Assembly: GCF_003050615.1 (NCBI RefSeq)
Contig: NZ_NWBU01000005.1
Location: forward strand, 398,933-462,932
Direction: 5' to 3'
DNA length: 64,000 nt
Source of the DNA: Sphingomonas oleivorans
GTDB taxonomy: Bacteria; Pseudomonadota; Alphaproteobacteria; Sphingomonadales; Sphingomonadaceae
The notes under the pieces are model-generated. The model worked only from the letters and a program-made list of their open reading frames with translations, searched no databases and was not told where the DNA came from. The translations under genes and the position numbers were made by a program. Below, in pieces: positions 61,718 through 64,000 of this stretch (the stretch's first letter is position 1; each line of letters opens with the position of its first letter).

Positions 61718-62137
61718 ATGACGGCATCGGCCCTGATCGCTGAACAGCAGATGATGCCCCCGGCGGATTTGCGCGGCATCAATCAGGTCGCGTCCGAACT
61801 GGGCGTGACCACGCGTACTATCCGCTTCTATGAGGATAAGGGGCTGGTCGAGCCGCAGCGCGTGGGGATGACGCGCATCTATACGCGGCGCGAATATGCC
61901 CGGCTGCAATTGATCCTGCGCGGCAAGCGGCTGGGATTTTCCCTGCGCGAGATCAAGGAGTTTCTCGACCTTTACGACGCCGATTCATTCCATCTCGAAC
62001 AGACGCGGAAACTCGCCGAGCGCGTGCATGAGCGGTTGACGACGCTCCGGAAGCAGCGCGCCGCGCTGGAACAGACGATCGACGAGCTTGAGGAGATAGA
62101 ACAGCAGGCGCTCGCCCGCATCAAAAGCCTGCGCTGA
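61718..62137 (+). CDS. MerR-family regulator, probable fatty-acid/branched-chain catabolism control
   Basis: A 139-residue MerR protein: HTH NQVASELGVTTRTIRFYEDK, then GLVEPQRVGMTRIYTRREYA, and a C-terminal dimerisation coiled coil (ERVHERLTTLRKQRAALEQT). It lacks Cys residues for metal binding. MerR proteins of this size (LiuR type) control branched-chain and fatty-acid degradation in several proteobacteria, and the gene follows the acyl-CoA ligase by 83 bases, so regulation of this fad set is likely. Confidence 0.88.
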   Translation: MTASALIAEQQMMPPADLRGINQVASELGVTTRTIRFYEDKGLVEPQRVGMTRIYTRREYARLQLILRGKRLGFSLREIKEFLDLYDADSFHLEQTRKLAERVHERLTTLRKQRAALEQTIDELEEIEQQALARIKSLR

Positions 62138-62161
62138 ACATCGGCAGCTTTAAGGTCCGCA

Positions 62162-62848
62162 ATGGGCGCTCGCTCATGCATAGGCGCCCGCGGAATAGGT
62201 CAGCTCATAGCTGTGGCAGCGCCTTTCCCAGCGGATTCCGAGCAGGGCGAGATCAGCCTGATCAGCCCGGGCAGCATCGGCCTCGCGCTCTATCCCCGGC
62301 TGCTCGATCTGCAGAAGGCGCATCCGGGCCTGTCCACCCGCCATCGCTTCGCGCCGACCGACAAGGTGGTGGATGCCGTGCTGACCAACCGCTTCGAGCT
62401 GGGCCTCGTGACGGTTCGGCCGGACGACCCACGCCTGGCCGTGCGCCAGTTCGCCCGCGAGCCGCTGGAGCTGGTCGTGCCCGCCGGCGAGCAGGCGGCA
62501 CGCTGGTCCGATCTCGAATGGCTCGGCTTCATCGACCATCCGGACGGCCAGGCCATGGCCAGCCGGCTGCTCCGCGAGCGTTACCCGGGCTGCCCCGGCG
62601 TGCGCAGCCTGCCGTGCCGCGGCTTCACCAATCAGATCGGATTGATCCTTGAACCGGTCGCGCGCGGCTTGGGCTTCACCGTGATCCCGCGCTACGCGCG
62701 CGAGACCTTTCCTAACCCGACGGCCATTCGGGTCGTCGAGGGCATGCCGGCGATATGGGACACGCTATGGCTGCTGACACGCGCCGAATGGCCGCTCAGC
62801 AGCCGGGCGCGGCGGGCCCTGGAGTGGCTGGAAGCCGCCGTTCGCTGA
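62162..62848 (+). pseudogene. LysR-family effector domain lacking its DNA-binding half
   Basis: From about residue 28 (GEISLISPGSIGLALYPRLL) the frame matches the periplasmic-binding-like effector domain of LysR regulators through to the C terminus (FELGLVTVRPDDPRLAVRQF, GLGFTVIPRYARE). The usual ~85-residue N-terminal HTH is missing, and the first 25 residues of the frame are unrelated. No HTH-like frame was seen between 62138 and 62230. Probably a remnant after deletion; a functional HTH-less protein is less likely. Confidence 0.7.
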
Positions 62849-63052
62849 GACGTTGGGCGGTAGCTTCCAAGCCAAGCCTGCCGCCATCGACATACGCCAG
62901 CGACGAAGATGCCCGCTTTCAATGGTAAAGCGGATTATAGAAATCGATCAAGCAAGCGGCAAGAATCACCCATTTCGGCCATAGATCCTGCCTTGTCTTA
63001 GCCTCATTGCCAGCAGATGCTCGACGGAACCGGTCAGTGCTTGGAGCAAGGC

Positions 63053-63379
63053 ATGTCATGCGCCCTTATGCTGGTTCTTCAGGCGGTGACACCGATATTG
63101 GCTGCTCCGAGCACGATAGATTTCGATTTGAAGAAGATCGATCCGACGAAGAGTTGCGGTGGTGGCAGTTCCCGGGAAATCGTCGTTTGCGGTTCCCGTG
63201 GAGACGATGAGCGCTACCGGCTTCAACCGCTGCCATCTGGAGATTTCGAGGCCAAACCGATCATCGCCAGAACCGGCGTGATCGATGGCGTGACCGGCGA
63301 CATGCATGTGGAGAGCAAGACGCTCGGGCCTGGCGTTGTAAGCAACCGCATGATGATAAGGCTTACCAAATCATTTTAG
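63053..63379 (+). CDS. Small secreted protein, sphingomonad type, unknown function
   Basis: A 108-residue exported protein (SCALMLVLQAVTPILAAPST signal region) with the segment SREIVVCGSRGDDERYRLQP, a Cys-containing block often seen in short sphingomonad periplasmic proteins. A GGAGCAAGGC site precedes ATG 63053; the frame upstream to 63017 is not needed. It stands alone. No function can be proposed. Confidence 0.65.
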   Translation: MSCALMLVLQAVTPILAAPSTIDFDLKKIDPTKSCGGGSSREIVVCGSRGDDERYRLQPLPSGDFEAKPIIARTGVIDGVTGDMHVESKTLGPGVVSNRMMIRLTKSF

Positions 63380-63430
63380 CTTTCACCTGCCCGGCCCATC
63401 CGCAGCGATCGGCAACCAGATGCCGATATG

Positions 63431-63456
63431 AAAAGGGGCGGCCGAAGCCGCCCCTT
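63431..63456 (-). terminator. Rho-independent terminator of typA
   Basis: AAGGGGCGGC (63433-63442) and GCCGCCCCTT (63447-63456) form a 10-bp stem with loop CGAA. On the minus strand it is followed by TTTT (63434-63431) and lies 5 bases beyond the typA stop. Confidence 0.85.
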
Positions 63457-63461
63457 CTGGA

Positions 63462-64000
63462 TCAAGCCGCCTTGGAAGCGCGCGACGCCTTCTTCCGCTC
63501 GTGCGGATCGAGATGGCGCTTGCGCAGGCGGATCGACTTCGGCGTCACCTCGACCAGCTCGTCCTCGTCGATATAGGCGATCGCCTGTTCGAGCGTCAGC
63601 CGCCGCGGCGGGGTCAGGCGCAGCGCATCATCCTTGCCCGAGGCGCGGAAGTTGGTGAGCGCCTTGGACTTCAGCGGATTGACCTCGAGATCGTCATTCT
63701 TGGCATTTTCGCCGACGATCATGCCCTCATAGACCGGCTCGCCGGGCGAGACCATCAGCACGCCGCGCTCCTCCAGATAGCCGAGCGCATAGCCCACCGC
63801 CTCGCCGGTGGAATTGGAGATCAGCACGCCGTTGGGGCGGCCGGAAATGGCGCCCTTATAGGGGCCATATTTCTCGAACAGCCGGTTCATGATGCCCGTG
63901 CCGCGCGTATCGGACAGGAATTCGCCGTGATAGCCGATCAGGCCGCGCGACGGCGCGGAGAAGGTGATGCGGGTCTTGCCGCCGCCCGACGGGCGCATGT
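63462..64000 (-). CDS. typA: Ribosome-binding GTPase TypA/BipA, C-terminal part (5' end outside window)
   Basis: The last ~179 residues of TypA/BipA, a translational GTPase used in ribosome assembly and stress. APSRGLIGYHGEFLSDTRGT, ILMNRLFEKY-like IMNRLFEKYGPYKG, RPNGVLISN and LTNFRASGKDDALRLTPPR are the standard C-terminal-domain blocks, ending with the basic tail RKRHLDPHERKKASRASKAA. The G domain lies beyond 64000. Terminated by the hairpin just downstream. Confidence 0.95.
   Translation of the reverse strand, partial: MRPSGGGKTRITFSAPSRGLIGYHGEFLSDTRGTGIMNRLFEKYGPYKGAISGRPNGVLISNSTGEAVGYALGYLEERGVLMVSPGEPVYEGMIVGENAKNDDLEVNPLKSKALTNFRASGKDDALRLTPPRRLTLEQAIAYIDEDELVEVTPKSIRLRKRHLDPHERKKASRASKAA

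Overview
The window looks like the chromosome of an alphaproteobacterium of the order Sphingomonadales. The evidence is the high GC and very dense gene packing, small secreted proteins of sphingomonad style, a PEP-CTERM/exosortase exopolysaccharide locus, short palindromic repeats built around GAACTTGTTTC, and a SecD-SecF-YajC block. The genus cannot be fixed from this sequence alone.

Region by region. 1-7.7 kb is a leucine/isovalerate catabolic operon (ivd, mccB, mccA, then a MaoC hydratase, a CitE-type lyase and a chromate-transporter gene cut by the window edge) with a divergent LysR regulator. 7.9-37.4 kb is an exopolysaccharide (EPS) assembly and export locus. 38-41.3 kb holds a Gly/Ala-rich secreted protein, a subtilisin-like protease and an ECF sigma/anti-sigma pair. 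41.3-44.9 kb holds a threonine/serine dehydratase and a polyamine pair: an ornithine-type decarboxylase with a structured leader that can hide its Shine-Dalgarno, then a deoxyhypusine-synthase-like enzyme. 45-53.9 kb is housekeeping: small envelope proteins, a hydroxyacid dehydrogenase, a LuxR-type regulator, BamD, SecF, SecD and YajC. 54.1 kb carries tRNA-Pro(GGG), a palindrome-flanked relic of a GIY-YIG gene, then a beta-oxidation set (acyl-CoA dehydrogenase, bifunctional hydratase/dehydrogenase, thiolase, acyl-CoA ligase, MerR regulator). The window ends with a truncated LysR relic, a small secreted protein and the 3' part of typA.

How the EPS locus fits together. A GumD-type phosphoglycosyltransferase would load the first sugar. 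One polypeptide joins a GumH-like GT4 to a GT26 (GumM/WecG family) domain. A GumK-like GT70 would add glucuronate supplied by the UDP-glucose dehydrogenase, and another GT4 is present. A Wzy-like membrane protein, a Wzz/GumC-type co-polymerase, a Wza/GumB-type export protein and an EpsL-like barrel would polymerise and export. The flippase seems broken: only a 5' fragment is present. Exosortase, EpsI, an EpsD-like lipoprotein and one PEP-CTERM protein lie inside the locus. Two GH5 glucanase-like enzymes, one with RTX repeats, sit near a complete type I secretion system. Three nearly identical 74-77-residue LuxR/GerE DNA-binding proteins lie at the start, inside and end of the locus. Together this suggests a xanthan/acetan-like polymer (cellulose-like backbone, Man-GlcA side chain) made by a sphingomonad. 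That is an inference from gene families.
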